A stretch of DNA of 64,000 nt from Methylobacter tundripaludum (GCF_002934365.1 NZ_PTIY01000015.1:1-64000), one strand, 5' to 3'. Positions 15,174 to 24,061 are shown, numbered from the stretch's first letter. The notes: generated from the sequence alone by a model not told the origin. Made by a program: numbers and translations.

Positions 15174-16892
15174 CTATTGCGCCTGACGCCTAATGCGTAA
15201 TGCATTGATCTTGTTAACCAGTGTGTTTTGTGCAGATTGATCCTCAGGCCCGTTTCCGATCAGCTGCGTATTATCACCATCCAGTTTAATCAGATAATCT
15301 TTGTTTTCAGTAAAGACACTGATGATGTCGCGGTTATCGCCACGGCGATGGGCGATATATTTGGGCGGGATATTCTGTTCGCCCAGCAAAACTCCGTTCC
15401 ACTCCGAAAAACATTGCTTGCCGGAAACCAAACCATGCAAGCTATTGAATATGTCGATTTGCTGGAATTGATGATTTTCAACCGCCTTCTTACCGCCATC
15501 GGCAATAACCATAGGTATTTTTGCAGCAGCCTTGAATTGACCAAATAAATCAAATTCGGCTTTTTTCAAAGGGGTCATCGAGTGATGGTCGCCGACAATA
15601 ACCAATATGCCGTTATTGAAAAAACCGCCGGCTTGAAGTTGCCGATAAAAGCGACCTATCTGTTTATCCGTATACATAATGGTTTCGGACTCGGATTTAT
15701 GTTTGTTTTCCGGGTTAATATAAGGATGATGGCTGCTGACGGTTTTGATAAAAATAAAAAAGTTGTGCGCGCTATTTTGTTTTATTCGATCCAGTGCTCT
15801 GATATAAAGGGCTTCATCCGGCGCCGCTTGAAAATGAAACCTCTCCCATTGGTTATATTCAGGCCGCTCATGCCCCTCAATATAGTCGAAGCCAATACTT
15901 TGGGTCCAATTGCCGGTATTGCCGAATTCAAGATCCGCTGTCGTCAGAAATTCGGTTTGATAACCGTATTTTTTCAGAATATTAGGTAATGATTCTTTAA
16001 TGTCATAAAAACTGTGGAATGAGGTGCCGCCATCATCCGTGTAGGTAGATGGCGGGTAGATGGGATGCAAACCGGTCAATAGCGCTATTTCTCCGTCCTC
16101 GGTAATGAAGCCGTTGGCGTAGAAATTTGTGAACGCTTGATTCTGTCCGGCGATTAGATCGAGGTTGGGCGTCCAGTCATTGATGCCTGAAAAATAGTGG
16201 CTTTGATAGGCGGAAAGCGACTCCACCATTAAAATGATAATGTTTTTGTTTTTCGCATCCTTGGTCAGGCAATGCGATTCTTCATTGAAACTAAACGATT
16301 TTAAAAAATTATCGCTGTAAGAAGAGGACTCCGACAGGATAGTTAAATTGTAGTCAATGACATTTTTGTAAATCCAGGAATGCGCGTACTTGTGCGTATC
16401 GGAAAAACTTGATGCTAATGGCAGGGCGGCAATGATAAATACGGGGAGTTTTTGATAACGCAGGTTATTTATTTTGTATTTGCTAAGAGAAAGAGCAACC
16501 GGCGCAGCAAGGATGAGAGCGACAATCAGGGATATATTGACGTTATTTAAAATATAGATCTGCTGAATATATTTGTAGGAATAATCGGCATATTTTATGA
16601 CGTCACCTAGCGTGAGATGGGTATTGAAATTAATGATAACGATATAATCAATAATATAAATGCCAAATAAAACAAAACCTGAGAATCTGAGCAGTGCAGT
16701 GAGCAATCGGTTGGTCTGTGGCAACAGTGAAATATAAAACAGCAGCAGTAGGGCGCAATAAAACCCGGCGTCGTTGGCTAAAACCTGGCCAAAGCCCAAT
16801 AACCGGGTTGAGGTGTAGTGGAAAATGAAACTATCGACATACAGGCATTTTAAGAATAGCGGGATGGCGAGTAAAAAAGAAAATTTGAGCAT
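15174..16892 (-). CDS. Sulfatase-fold membrane enzyme (LTA synthase / phosphoglycerol transferase-like)
   Basis: A 572-residue inner-membrane protein: about five transmembrane helices in the first 160 residues and a periplasmic alkaline-phosphatase/sulfatase domain. The domain shows IIILMVESLSAYQ (metal-ligand Glu224), a probable nucleophile Thr264 in GFITEDGE and IVGDHHSMTP near the end. Family members transfer phosphoglycerol or phosphoethanolamine groups to glycans or lipid A; the acceptor cannot be told from sequence. It has a lower-GC appearance (many AAA/ATA codons) than its neighbours, a possible sign of acquisition. Confidence 0.83.
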   Translation of the reverse strand: MLKFSFLLAIPLFLKCLYVDSFIFHYTSTRLLGFGQVLANDAGFYCALLLLFYISLLPQTNRLLTALLRFSGFVLFGIYIIDYIVIINFNTHLTLGDVIKYADYSYKYIQQIYILNNVNISLIVALILAAPVALSLSKYKINNLRYQKLPVFIIAALPLASSFSDTHKYAHSWIYKNVIDYNLTILSESSSYSDNFLKSFSFNEESHCLTKDAKNKNIIILMVESLSAYQSHYFSGINDWTPNLDLIAGQNQAFTNFYANGFITEDGEIALLTGLHPIYPPSTYTDDGGTSFHSFYDIKESLPNILKKYGYQTEFLTTADLEFGNTGNWTQSIGFDYIEGHERPEYNQWERFHFQAAPDEALYIRALDRIKQNSAHNFFIFIKTVSSHHPYINPENKHKSESETIMYTDKQIGRFYRQLQAGGFFNNGILVIVGDHHSMTPLKKAEFDLFGQFKAAAKIPMVIADGGKKAVENHQFQQIDIFNSLHGLVSGKQCFSEWNGVLLGEQNIPPKYIAHRRGDNRDIISVFTENKDYLIKLDGDNTQLIGNGPEDQSAQNTLVNKINALRIRRQAQ

Positions 16893-17020
16893 CTATGTCG
16901 GACAGGGTTATTGCTGAGGACCGGTGAGCTAAAGCGTTAGTATTCTTCAAGTAAATTCGGGAAGATCGCTGCTGTGCATGAATATGGCAATCGAGCTTTA
17001 TCGATTTTACGGACACTTTG

Positions 17021-17139
17021 CTAAGGAAGCGCTGAACAAATCGATTCCGCTCATGGTTCGACAAGCTTACCACGAACGGAATCAACAATTTACCGTTCGT
17101 CCTGAGCCTGTCGAAGGACTTAATCAGTGCTTCCCTAAG
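17021..17139 (+). repeat. MITE-like element, copy 1 (in a gene-free stretch 16893-17328)
   Basis: Terminal inverted repeats CTAAGGAAGCGCTGA and TCAGTGCTTCCCTAAG bracket a segment containing GATTCCGCTCATGG, CCACGAACGGAATCAAC and CGTCCTGAGCCTGTCGAAGG. The same blocks in the same order occur in reverse orientation at 49814-49923. No protein of its own. The rest of the gap has no gene apart from a terminator. Confidence 0.7.
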
Positions 17140-17285
17140 GAGAAGGAGCCCCATTTTAGTTAAATCTAGTGATTTTTATTTCAGTCAGAAATTTTCGATA
17201 ACAAAATAAGATAACGAAAGATTTCGGCAAAAGCCGCGAATGTTTTATTGATTCGGAGGTGTTCGATGAGGTTTCAAGAAGACAT

Positions 17286-17322
17286 AAAAAAACCGATTGT
17301 TTTAAAAACAATCGGTTTTTTG
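17286..17322 (-). terminator. Strong terminator downstream of tRNA-Ser
   Basis: An almost perfect inverted repeat AAAAAACCGATTGTTTT / AAAACAATCGGTTTTTT with U-runs on both strands. On the minus strand it begins seven bases after the tRNA CCA end. Confidence 0.85.
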
Positions 17323-17328
17323 TATTCA

Positions 17329-17418
17329 TGGCGGAGAGGCAGGGATTCGAACCCTGGGAGGGGATCAACCCTCAACGGTTTTCAAGACCGCCGCTTTCGG
17401 CCGCTCAGCCACCTCTCC
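17329..17418 (-). tRNA. tRNA-Ser (anticodon UGA)
   Basis: On the minus strand the 90-base sequence begins GGAGAGGTGGCTGAG, has the anticodon stem-loop CGGTCTTGAAAACCG with TGA in the loop, a long class II variable arm (TTGAGGGTTGATCCCCTCC region), the T-arm GGTTCGAATCC and an encoded 3' CCA. The acceptor stem GGAGAGG pairs with CCTCTCC. Confidence 0.97.
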
Positions 17419-17515
17419 ATACCCTGCGTATTATATAGGGAGTTAGATTTATTGCAATCTTAATTCGCTATTTGAAGCGGATATGCCGGATTCAGGACAA
17501 TGCATTTGGCAATGA

Positions 17516-18022
17516 TCACTCGCTGGGTTTGCCGTAATTAATATCAACGACTGTGTACCGGGTTTCTTTCAGCTCATTTTGGATCGCGACTTCGTCATCA
17601 AACGTTTTCTTAAGCAGCGCTCTTGCCAGCGGCGAATCGAGGCTGATGTAGTGCTTTTTAGGATTTAGCTCATCAGCCCCGACTATGCGGTAGGTCACTT
17701 CCTCGCCCGCTTCATTCTCCAAGGTCACCCAGGCGCTGAAAAAAATCCTGTCCTGATCGTCAGGTGGTTGGGACACGATATTAAGGGCGGGCAGTCGTTT
17801 TTGCAGGTAATGGATACGCCGATCTATGCCGCGTAATTCTTTTTTACGGTAGATATATTCGGCATTTTCCGAGCGGTCTCCTTCCGCTGCCGCGGCCGTT
17901 ACAGCGAGGGTAACGTCTTTACGCCTGGTCCACAGCTCTTTTAATTCAATTTCCAGCGCCTGATAGCCTTCTTGGGTGATGTAAGGGGATGATTTGGGGC
18001 GAGGCGGTCTCCAGCGCGACAT
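17516..18022 (-). CDS. greB: Transcription elongation factor GreB
   Basis: Rescues backtracked RNA polymerase by stimulating transcript cleavage. The 168-residue protein has the N-terminal coiled coil with the acidic tip in AAAAEGDRSENAEYIYRKKELRGIDRRI and the C-terminal FKBP-like domain (VTYRIVGADELNPKKHYISLDSPLARALLKK). The basic start MSRWRPPRPKSSPYITQEGY is GreB rather than GreA. It follows tRNA-Ser in the same direction but with its own spacing; divergent from slyD. Confidence 0.95.
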   Translation of the reverse strand: MSRWRPPRPKSSPYITQEGYQALEIELKELWTRRKDVTLAVTAAAAEGDRSENAEYIYRKKELRGIDRRIHYLQKRLPALNIVSQPPDDQDRIFFSAWVTLENEAGEEVTYRIVGADELNPKKHYISLDSPLARALLKKTFDDEVAIQNELKETRYTVVDINYGKPSE

Positions 18023-18127
18023 GATTGATTTCCTGTAGATGTTATGAGGGATTGAAATATTTTTTCAGACAAAACAGCTGCAAATCTTTATCATAGTCGG
18101 CTTTTAAATTACCAAAAAGGTTTTATC

Positions 18128-18607
18128 ATGCAAGTAGCTGACAATATGGCTGTCTCAATTCACTATACTTTGACTAATGATGACGGCGAAGTACTGGATA
18201 GTTCAATAGGTGATGATGCCTTGGTTTATCTGCACGGTACAGGAAACATCATTCCCGGTCTGGAAGATGCGTTGCACGGCAAGGCTGTCGGCGACAAGTT
18301 TAATGTGCGCGTTGCGGCCAAAGATGCTTATGGCGAGAAAAATGATGGGATGATTCAAGTCATTCCACGGGCCATGTTTGAAGGCATAGACGAGATTGAA
18401 GTCGGCATGATGTTTCATGCCGATGTCAGTTCCGGTTCCGGCGAGGTCACCATCGTTAATATCGATGGCGACGATATTACCATCGACGGTAATCACCCGC
18501 TGGCAGGGATGGCCTTAACGTTTGATGTGGAAGTTGTGGACATCAGGCCGGCGACTAAAGAGGAAGCCGAGCATGGGCATATCCATGGCGCCGGTTGCCA
18601 TCATTAA
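18128..18607 (+). CDS. slyD: FKBP-type peptidyl-prolyl isomerase SlyD
   Basis: Prolyl isomerase/chaperone of 159 residues. FKBP core at the ends (VSIHYTLTNDDGEVLDSS, LVYLHGTGNIIPGLEDAL and NHPLAGMALTFDVEVVDIR) with the IF (insert-in-flap) domain between them. The C-terminus has only a short His-rich tail (HGHIHGAGCHH) instead of the long metal-binding tail of E. coli SlyD, so nickel binding would be weaker. AAAAAGG lies before the ATG. Monocistronic, divergent from greB. Confidence 0.93.
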   Translation: MQVADNMAVSIHYTLTNDDGEVLDSSIGDDALVYLHGTGNIIPGLEDALHGKAVGDKFNVRVAAKDAYGEKNDGMIQVIPRAMFEGIDEIEVGMMFHADVSSGSGEVTIVNIDGDDITIDGNHPLAGMALTFDVEVVDIRPATKEEAEHGHIHGAGCHH

Positions 18608-18645
18608 GCGTTGCCGGTATTTTTCTACATCCTTGTAGTCGCAAT

Positions 18646-19374
18646 CTAGCTTACAAAAGCCTTTAGTAATAGAGCGGTATTCGCCATGCCTTTATGGAGG
18701 TGCCGCTCGATTTCCTCCATGGTTATTTCCCCCTCCGATTTTCCCGCCGCCCAATTGGCGACGACGCTGATCGCGGCATAAGCCATATCGAGTTCCTTGG
18801 CCAAGGCGGCTTCCGGCATGCCGGTCATGCCGACTAGGTCGCAGCCGTCTCTTTCCATGCGCCGGATTTCCGCGGCGGTTTCCAGGCGCGGCCCTTGGGT
18901 GCAGCCGTAAGTGCCCAGCGGGCTGATTTTTATGTTGGCGGCGCTGGCGGCGCTGATTAAGCGGGAGCGCAGTTTTTGATTGTACGGGTAGGTAAAGTCT
19001 ATGTGGGTGACGGCCTCGTCTTCAAAAAAAGTATGCTTGCGGCCGTAGCTGTAATCAATGATTTGGTCCGGGATGGCGATATGCGCCGGAGCCATTTCGC
19101 CGGTAATGCCGCCTACTGCGGCGACGGCGACGATCTGCTCAACGCCGAGCTGTTTAAGTCCCCAGATATTGGCGCGGTAATTGATTTGGTGCGGGGCTAT
19201 TGTGTGCGGATTGCCGTGTCTGGTCAGGAATATAATCCGGCTGCCGTTCAACTCGCCGGTAACAAACTCGGCCGAGGGCGAGCCGTAAGGCGTGTCCAGC
19301 TGCTCGCGACTGAGGATGTTTAAGTCGCTGAGTTGGGTCAGGCCGGTGCCGCCAATGATCGCGAGTGTGGTCAT
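18646..19374 (-). CDS. mtiP: S-methyl-5'-thioinosine phosphorylase
   Basis: Purine-nucleoside phosphorylase family enzyme of 242 residues that cleaves methylthioinosine to hypoxanthine and methylthioribose-1-phosphate. LAIIGGTGLTQL (phosphate loop), FLTRHGNPHTIAPHQINYRAN and GMTGMPEAALAKELDMAYA are present. The purine-side motif VVANWAAGKS resembles Pseudomonas MtiP (NPAAGKS) rather than the Asp-containing motif of adenosine-specific MTAP. I start it at ATG 19374, 4 bases after hpt. Being next to hpt, its hypoxanthine product can be salvaged at once. Confidence 0.85.
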   Translation of the reverse strand: MTTLAIIGGTGLTQLSDLNILSREQLDTPYGSPSAEFVTGELNGSRIIFLTRHGNPHTIAPHQINYRANIWGLKQLGVEQIVAVAAVGGITGEMAPAHIAIPDQIIDYSYGRKHTFFEDEAVTHIDFTYPYNQKLRSRLISAASAANIKISPLGTYGCTQGPRLETAAEIRRMERDGCDLVGMTGMPEAALAKELDMAYAAISVVANWAAGKSEGEITMEEIERHLHKGMANTALLLKAFVS

Positions 19375-19378
19375 GTGT

Positions 19379-19918
19379 TTATTCCTTGCAGGCGTAAATG
19401 CCCGGTGCATTGCGTAAATAGCCTTTATAGTCCATGCCGTAGCCGAACAAATAACGGTTTACTACTCTCAAGCCGATAAAGTCGGCTGTTACCGTTTTTT
19501 GATGATCGAGGATTTTATCGACCAACACGGCGCTGTAGATGGCTGTCGCGCCTTGCTCCCGGCAGTAGTCATAGATGGCTTCCAGTGTGATGCCTTCATC
19601 AAGGATGTCATCGACGATCAGTACGGTGCGGCCTTTAAGCGGCGTTTCCGGTTGAACCAGCCATTTGACGCTGCCGCCCGAAGTCTGGTTTTGGTAACGG
19701 CTGGCATGGATGGAGTCCAGGGTTAACGGGATGGTTAGCCGGGGCAGCAATTTGCCGGCGGCGACGATGCCGCCGTTTATAACGCAGAGCACTAGCGGGT
19801 TGCGGTCGGCAAACGCGATGTTGATTTCCTGGGCTATTTTATCGATAGCGGCTTCGACTTCCTGTTCGCTGTGCAGCAGGTCGGCAGTTGCCCGGACGCG
19901 GTTGATTTCTTCAAGCAT
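19379..19918 (-). CDS. hpt: Hypoxanthine-guanine phosphoribosyltransferase
   Basis: Salvage enzyme of 179 residues that makes IMP/GMP from hypoxanthine/guanine and PRPP. The PRPP-binding signature is VLIVDDILDEGITLEAI, and the N-terminal loop LCVINGGIVAAGKLL and C-terminal FIGLRVVNRYLFGYGMDYKGYLRN fit the family. Start at ATG 19918, 2 bases after the nagZ stop; the longer frame would run into nagZ. Middle gene of nagZ-hpt-mtiP. Confidence 0.92.
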   Translation of the reverse strand: MLEEINRVRATADLLHSEQEVEAAIDKIAQEINIAFADRNPLVLCVINGGIVAAGKLLPRLTIPLTLDSIHASRYQNQTSGGSVKWLVQPETPLKGRTVLIVDDILDEGITLEAIYDYCREQGATAIYSAVLVDKILDHQKTVTADFIGLRVVNRYLFGYGMDYKGYLRNAPGIYACKE

Positions 19919-19920
19919 AT

Positions 19921-20928
19921 TTATAGGTTGTGGTTGATGAGGGTGGATAATCGCTGCCATTTTTCGGACTGCATCAGTTGTTCGCGGTTCATCTGCGGTT
20001 TGCCTTGCATGGCGCGCAGCCGTTGCTCTCTGATCGGGTCGCGGGTTATCGGCAACGCATCAAGCACCTGTTCGGCGGCGGCCGGGTTGTTGCAAACCAG
20101 GATCATGTCGCATCCGGCAAGCTGCGCAAGGCGGGCGCGTTCCGGGAAGTCGCCGACCGATGCTGCGCCTTCCATGCTTAAGTCGTCGCTGAACACCGTG
20201 CCGTTAAAGTTTAATTCCTTGCGTAAAATCTGTTGTATCCAGAACGGCGAGAATCCGGCCGGATTCGGATCGATTTTCGGATAGACTACATGCGCCGGCA
20301 TAATGCCTTCCAGGCCTTCTGCGATCAGTTGTTTAAAAGGCAGCAGGTCTTTTGCCCTGATACTGTCCATATCCCGTTCATCCACCGGCAAGGTCAGATG
20401 TGAATCCAGCGCCACTGCGCCGTGACCGGGGAAATGCTTGCCGGTTGCGGCCATGCCCGCTTCATTCATGCCTTTCCTGAATGAACTTGAAAGACGCGTC
20501 GCCAACGCCGGATCAGTAGAAAATGAACGGTTGCCGATGATTTCGCTGACGCCGCAGTCAATATCCAGCACCGGCGCAAAGCTGAAATCGATGCCGACCG
20601 CCAGTAACTCGGCGGCCATCAACCAGCCAGCGGGTTCAGCCAGTTCCGGCATTTGGGCGTAATTTGATGCGGGCGGCAAGCGGGTGAAGCCTTGTTGAAA
20701 GCGTTGCACCCTGCCACCCTCCTGGTCGACGGCAATCAGTATGTCGCCGTTGCGCGCCGCACGGATGGTGTTAATCAGCTCGGTAATTTGTTCGGGGTCC
20801 TGATAATTGCGCGAAAAAAGGATGACTGCTCCGGTGTTGGGGTGGTTTAGCTTTTCTTTTTCGTCTTGAGCCAGGGTTAAGCCCGCAACATCCAGCATTA
20901 TCGGGCCGATAGGGAGATTACTTGTCAT
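19921..20928 (-). CDS. nagZ: Beta-N-acetylhexosaminidase NagZ
   Basis: Cytoplasmic glycoside hydrolase family 3 enzyme of 335 residues that removes GlcNAc from recycled anhydro-muropeptides. Family motifs: DQEGGRVQRF, the KHFPGHG loop with catalytic His and the nucleophile Asp in FSDDLSMEGA. Length and motif order match E. coli NagZ. First gene of a minus-strand operon with hpt and mtiP, the same linkage as nagZ-PA3004 in Pseudomonas. Confidence 0.95.
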   Translation of the reverse strand: MTSNLPIGPIMLDVAGLTLAQDEKEKLNHPNTGAVILFSRNYQDPEQITELINTIRAARNGDILIAVDQEGGRVQRFQQGFTRLPPASNYAQMPELAEPAGWLMAAELLAVGIDFSFAPVLDIDCGVSEIIGNRSFSTDPALATRLSSSFRKGMNEAGMAATGKHFPGHGAVALDSHLTLPVDERDMDSIRAKDLLPFKQLIAEGLEGIMPAHVVYPKIDPNPAGFSPFWIQQILRKELNFNGTVFSDDLSMEGAASVGDFPERARLAQLAGCDMILVCNNPAAAEQVLDALPITRDPIREQRLRAMQGKPQMNREQLMQSEKWQRLSTLINHNL

Positions 20929-21002
20929 TACTTGGATTCGTTTTAAAATTGAAGAGGTTGGCCTTATACTAGGCCGCTATTTTCTGTTACACGGAGTCTG
21001 TT

Positions 21003-21458
21003 ATGCGTTTATTGGTTATGCTGTTAAGTCTGCTGTTCATATCGGTTGCGGCTGCGAATGAAGGGGCAAAAGAGTCAGAAGCAGAAGCGGGTGTAAAATA
21101 TATCGAAATGACTCCTAAGTTTACCGTTAATTTGGCGGAACCAAAAAAGTTTTTGCTGGTCAATGTGCAATTATTGGTCGAAGGTGCGGGGACTATTGCG
21201 GCGGTAAAAAAACATATGCCGGCATTGAGGCACGCATTGATCATGCTGTACAGCGGCAGGCCGTCTGAAGAATTGCAAACCATGGAGCAGCGTGAGGCGT
21301 TGCGGAAAGAAACGGCCGCTGTTATTCGTCAAACGCTGGAAAAGAGTGAGGACGGCAAAGGGCATTCTGCATCAGCTGAGGAAGGGCGTTCCGAGGAGGG
21401 CGCAGGTCATCCCGAAGGCTTTAAAGATGCCTATTTTACTGAGTTTTTGATTGATTGA
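21003..21458 (+). CDS. FliL-like secreted protein
   Basis: A 151-residue protein with a FliL domain (KYIEMTPKFTVNLAEPKKFLLVNVQLLVEG; MPALRHALIMLYSGRPSEELQTMEQREALRKE). Unlike flagellar FliL it begins with what looks like a cleavable signal peptide (MRLLVMLLSLLFISVAAA) instead of a cytoplasmic segment and anchor. The end is acidic/Gly-rich. No flagellar genes are nearby, so a flagellar role is not supported by context. Divergent from nagZ. Confidence 0.8.
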   Translation: MRLLVMLLSLLFISVAAANEGAKESEAEAGVKYIEMTPKFTVNLAEPKKFLLVNVQLLVEGAGTIAAVKKHMPALRHALIMLYSGRPSEELQTMEQREALRKETAAVIRQTLEKSEDGKGHSASAEEGRSEEGAGHPEGFKDAYFTEFLID

Positions 21459-21499
21459 TCTGAAAGGCGCAGAAGTATGTTTGTGCTTTTTCGCCTGAT

Positions 21500-21907
21500 T
21501 TAGAATCTTAACTGATCTCTAATAAGGGTTACATTGTCCGCAATCTGCGATTCCGTGTAAGGTACGGCATCGAATTTCCCCCAAACCGGTGCGGGCCAGG
21601 CTTTGTCGGTCCGGTAGCGGACTATATGGTGGATATGCAGTTGCGGAACCATATTGCCTATCGCCGCAATATTCATTTTGTCGGCTTTATAAAGCACTGC
21701 CAGGTTTTCGGCAAGGTAGCTGGATTCTTCGGTCAGCAATTCACGTTCGACTTTGCTCAGCTGGTAAATTTCCTGTAGATCCGCCCGTTCCGGCACCAGT
21801 ATAAACCAGGGATACCGGCTGTCGTTCATCATCAATAATCGACATAATTCAAAACGGCCAATGGCTATGCAATCCTGCTTCAAGCGCGGATGTAACTGAA
21901 ATGTCAT
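21500..21907 (-). CDS. HIT-family (histidine triad) protein
   Basis: Nucleotide hydrolase/transferase-fold protein of 135 residues. The active-site motif is QLHIHHIVRYRTD (H-x-H-x-H variant) preceded by NIAAIGNMVPQ. The N-terminal FELCRLLMMNDSRYPWFILVPER is typical of the HIT subfamily found beside housekeeping genes in gammaproteobacteria. The precise substrate is unknown. Convergent with the FliL-like gene. Confidence 0.88.
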   Translation of the reverse strand: MTFQLHPRLKQDCIAIGRFELCRLLMMNDSRYPWFILVPERADLQEIYQLSKVERELLTEESSYLAENLAVLYKADKMNIAAIGNMVPQLHIHHIVRYRTDKAWPAPVWGKFDAVPYTESQIADNVTLIRDQLRF

Positions 21908-22014
21908 GAGTCTTGTTATCCTAGAAAAGCAATGTCCAAAAATAGCGGATTAATGGCGGGAACTGAGTGGCGGATTCGTCGGTAAGGATCGTGCATAAAT
22001 TAATTCAGGCAATT

Positions 22015-22069
22015 ACCATGAAGAGCATGAAGACTTAAACCTTTCATGCCGCTTCATGTCCTTCATGGT
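22015..22069. repeat. Imperfect palindrome (ACCATGAAG family) in the gap 21908-22213
   Basis: The arms ACCATGAAGAGCATGAAG and CTTCATGTCCTTCATGGT pair apart from two or three bases. The design matches the CACCACGAAGACACGAAG palindromes at 29892 and 55751. The 306-base gap holds no ORF. Confidence 0.6.
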
Positions 22070-22213
22070 TAAAAAATGAAAAATAAAACTTACTCAAGTT
22101 ATTTCATGCCTGTTCCTTAGCTTGTGCGGGTTGAGTGACAGCGTATTGCACCGTATGGATGTCGGCTATTCGGAGCAATACGCTGCCGGGTGTGGGAACA
22201 TCCGGCTGTGTGT

Positions 22214-22780
22214 TTACAACGACCCAAAATAAGCCGCTAATGCTTTAAAGTCGTCCTCGCTCAGGTTGGCGGCAATGCCTTGCATCGGACCGCTTTTGCG
22301 TGAACCGTCCTTGAATGCTTTTAATTGCTGTACAAGGTAGTCAGGGTGTTGTCCGGCAAGCCGTGGAAACTGGCCGTTCCCTGCCGCCGTGGAGCCGTGG
22401 CAGCCCAAACACATGTTGGCTTTGGCTTCGCCTGACTTTGCCAATGCCGGGTCGCCGCCGGTCTTGACGGGCTTCTGGCTGGAAAAATAAGCGGCAAGGT
22501 TGGCAATATCTTCATTGCTCAGGTTGGCGGTCATCGATTGCATCATCAGATTGATGCGGTCTCCAGCCTTGAATGCTTTGAGTTGATTGGTTAGGTAGAT
22601 CGATTGTTGCGCCGCCAGAATGGGCCATTGCGCGCTACGGCTGTTGCCTTTTTCACCATGACAGCCGACACAATTCTCTGCTTTTTTCTCTCCTGCCGAG
22701 ATGTCTGCCGCCGAAACCGGCAAAGCTAGAAAAACAGCCAGCAAGAAAGATAAGGTAAGGGGGTTCTGTAGTGAGTTCAT
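22214..22780 (-). CDS. Cytochrome c4 (di-haem)
   Basis: Periplasmic electron carrier of 188 residues with signal peptide (LTLSFLLAVFLALPVSA) and two haem-binding CxxCH motifs, CVGCH and CLGCH, in tandem homologous domains. Conserved MQSMTANLSNEDI and MQGIAANLSEDDF supply the axial Met of each haem. Cytochrome c4 passes electrons from the bc1 complex (encoded 2 kb away on the same strand) to terminal oxidases. Confidence 0.93.
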   Translation of the reverse strand: MNSLQNPLTLSFLLAVFLALPVSAADISAGEKKAENCVGCHGEKGNSRSAQWPILAAQQSIYLTNQLKAFKAGDRINLMMQSMTANLSNEDIANLAAYFSSQKPVKTGGDPALAKSGEAKANMCLGCHGSTAAGNGQFPRLAGQHPDYLVQQLKAFKDGSRKSGPMQGIAANLSEDDFKALAAYFGSL

Positions 22781-23037
22781 GGTTCACCTCTTGGGATAGG
22801 ATTAGACTAACTGTTTGGCGAAGTCTGCCTTTCACAGATAAGGCTTTTACTATACAACTAAAAAGATTAACTGGTAATAAAAAAGTTAAGGTGTGGCGCG
22901 TATATGCAAAATGGCGGGAGAGGAAGGTCTGGTTGGAGTTTATGCGCACATAAATGTGGCAATTTGAGCGTCGTCTATATTTTGGGCAGGGAAAGGATTG
23001 CTATGTCCAGGGCTTCTGAACATAGCAAGAAGCAAGG

Positions 23038-23415
23038 TTATTTTACGATGCGTAAATTTGGCTTGGAGGTCGGTTTTTTTACCGGTGGCGGCTCATCGTC
23101 TTCATTGTCTTCCGGGTCGAAGATCATGCCTTTGCCGTTTTCTTTGGCGTAGATTGCCAATACTGCGGTTACCGGGGTGACAATGTGCATCGGTTTCCCG
23201 CTAAACCGGGCGTTAAATTCAATTTCTTCGTTGCCGAGCGAAAGACCCTGTATCGCTTCAGGTCTTATATTTAAAATGATTTTGCCGTCTTCAATAAATT
23301 CTGTCGGTAAAATCGCACCGGCATTTTCTGCATCCACCAGAAGATGCGGCGTCAGGCTGTTGTCAATAATCCATTCGTATATCGAACGAATTAAATAGGG
23401 CTTTAGAGATGTCAT
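23038..23415 (-). CDS. sspB: ClpXP protease specificity-enhancing factor SspB
   Basis: Adaptor of 125 residues that delivers ssrA-tagged proteins to ClpXP. The core MTSLKPYLIRSIYEWIIDNSLTPHLLVDA and FNARFSGKPMHIVTPVTAVLAIYAKENGKGM is conserved; the acidic linker (DPEDNEDDEPP) leads to the C-terminal ClpX-binding tail (PNLRIVK). 13 bases after sspA, the standard sspAB operon. Confidence 0.95.
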   Translation of the reverse strand: MTSLKPYLIRSIYEWIIDNSLTPHLLVDAENAGAILPTEFIEDGKIILNIRPEAIQGLSLGNEEIEFNARFSGKPMHIVTPVTAVLAIYAKENGKGMIFDPEDNEDDEPPPVKKPTSKPNLRIVK

Positions 23416-23428
23416 TTTTGCTAGGGTT

Positions 23429-24061
23429 TTATTTTAAAGGCTCGATCATTTCTTTCTCGGCGTCGCTAAGACTACGCTTGAAAGCGGCTCTGTTGAATAT
23501 GCGCTGGGCGTAATTGGTGATCGCTTCGCTGGGCGTCGAGATGTCAATGCCTATGCTGGGCAGGCGCCATAACAAGGGCGCAATGACGCAATCTATCAGC
23601 GAAAACTCATCGCTCATAAAAAAGGGTCGAGCGGCAAAAATAGGCTCGGCGGACAAGATGCTTTCTCTAAGCATTTTCTTTGCGCGGGCGGATTTTTTCT
23701 CGCCGGAAAATAGAATTTCGTCCAGTAACTGATACCAGTCCTGATCGATGCGCTTAATCAGCATTCTGGCGTTTGCCCGTGAAACCGGGTCCATTTGGTG
23801 TAAAGGAGGGTGCGGAAAGCGTTCGTCCAAATATTCCATGATGATGCGCGAGTCATAAAGAACCAAGTCGCGTTCAATCAATGTCGGTGACGTGCCGTTA
23901 GGATTAAGCTCAAGTAAATCCTCCGGGGGATCAGTCGGGTCATAATATTCTATGTCTGCGACAACTCCTTTCTCGTGTAAAACAAAACGGGCGCAGTGGC
24001 TCATCGCGCATGTTGGAGATGAGAAAAGCGTCATTACAGATTTACGAGTAATATTTGTCAC
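23429..24061 (-). CDS. sspA: Stringent starvation protein A
   Basis: RNA polymerase-associated protein with a glutathione-S-transferase fold, 210 residues. VMTLFSSPTCAMSHCARFVLHEKGV and the YDPTDPPEDLLELNPNGTSPTLIERDLVLYDSRIIMEYLDERFPHPPL block are diagnostic. I prefer GTG 24061 as start because AGAGG lies 9 bases upstream; a TTG at 24070 is possible. The family's PHP loop is conserved as FPHPPL. Upstream of sspB, downstream of petABC. Confidence 0.93.
   Translation of the reverse strand: MTNITRKSVMTLFSSPTCAMSHCARFVLHEKGVVADIEYYDPTDPPEDLLELNPNGTSPTLIERDLVLYDSRIIMEYLDERFPHPPLHQMDPVSRANARMLIKRIDQDWYQLLDEILFSGEKKSARAKKMLRESILSAEPIFAARPFFMSDEFSLIDCVIAPLLWRLPSIGIDISTPSEAITNYAQRIFNRAAFKRSLSDAEKEMIEPLK

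Noticed and set aside
18646-19374. Annotation as methylthioadenosine phosphorylase
   Set aside because: The purine-site motif and the nagZ-hpt context fit the thioinosine enzyme better.
21003-21458. Flagellar FliL as functional call
   Set aside because: Only the domain is similar; it has a cleavable signal instead of an anchor and there are no flagellar genes nearby.
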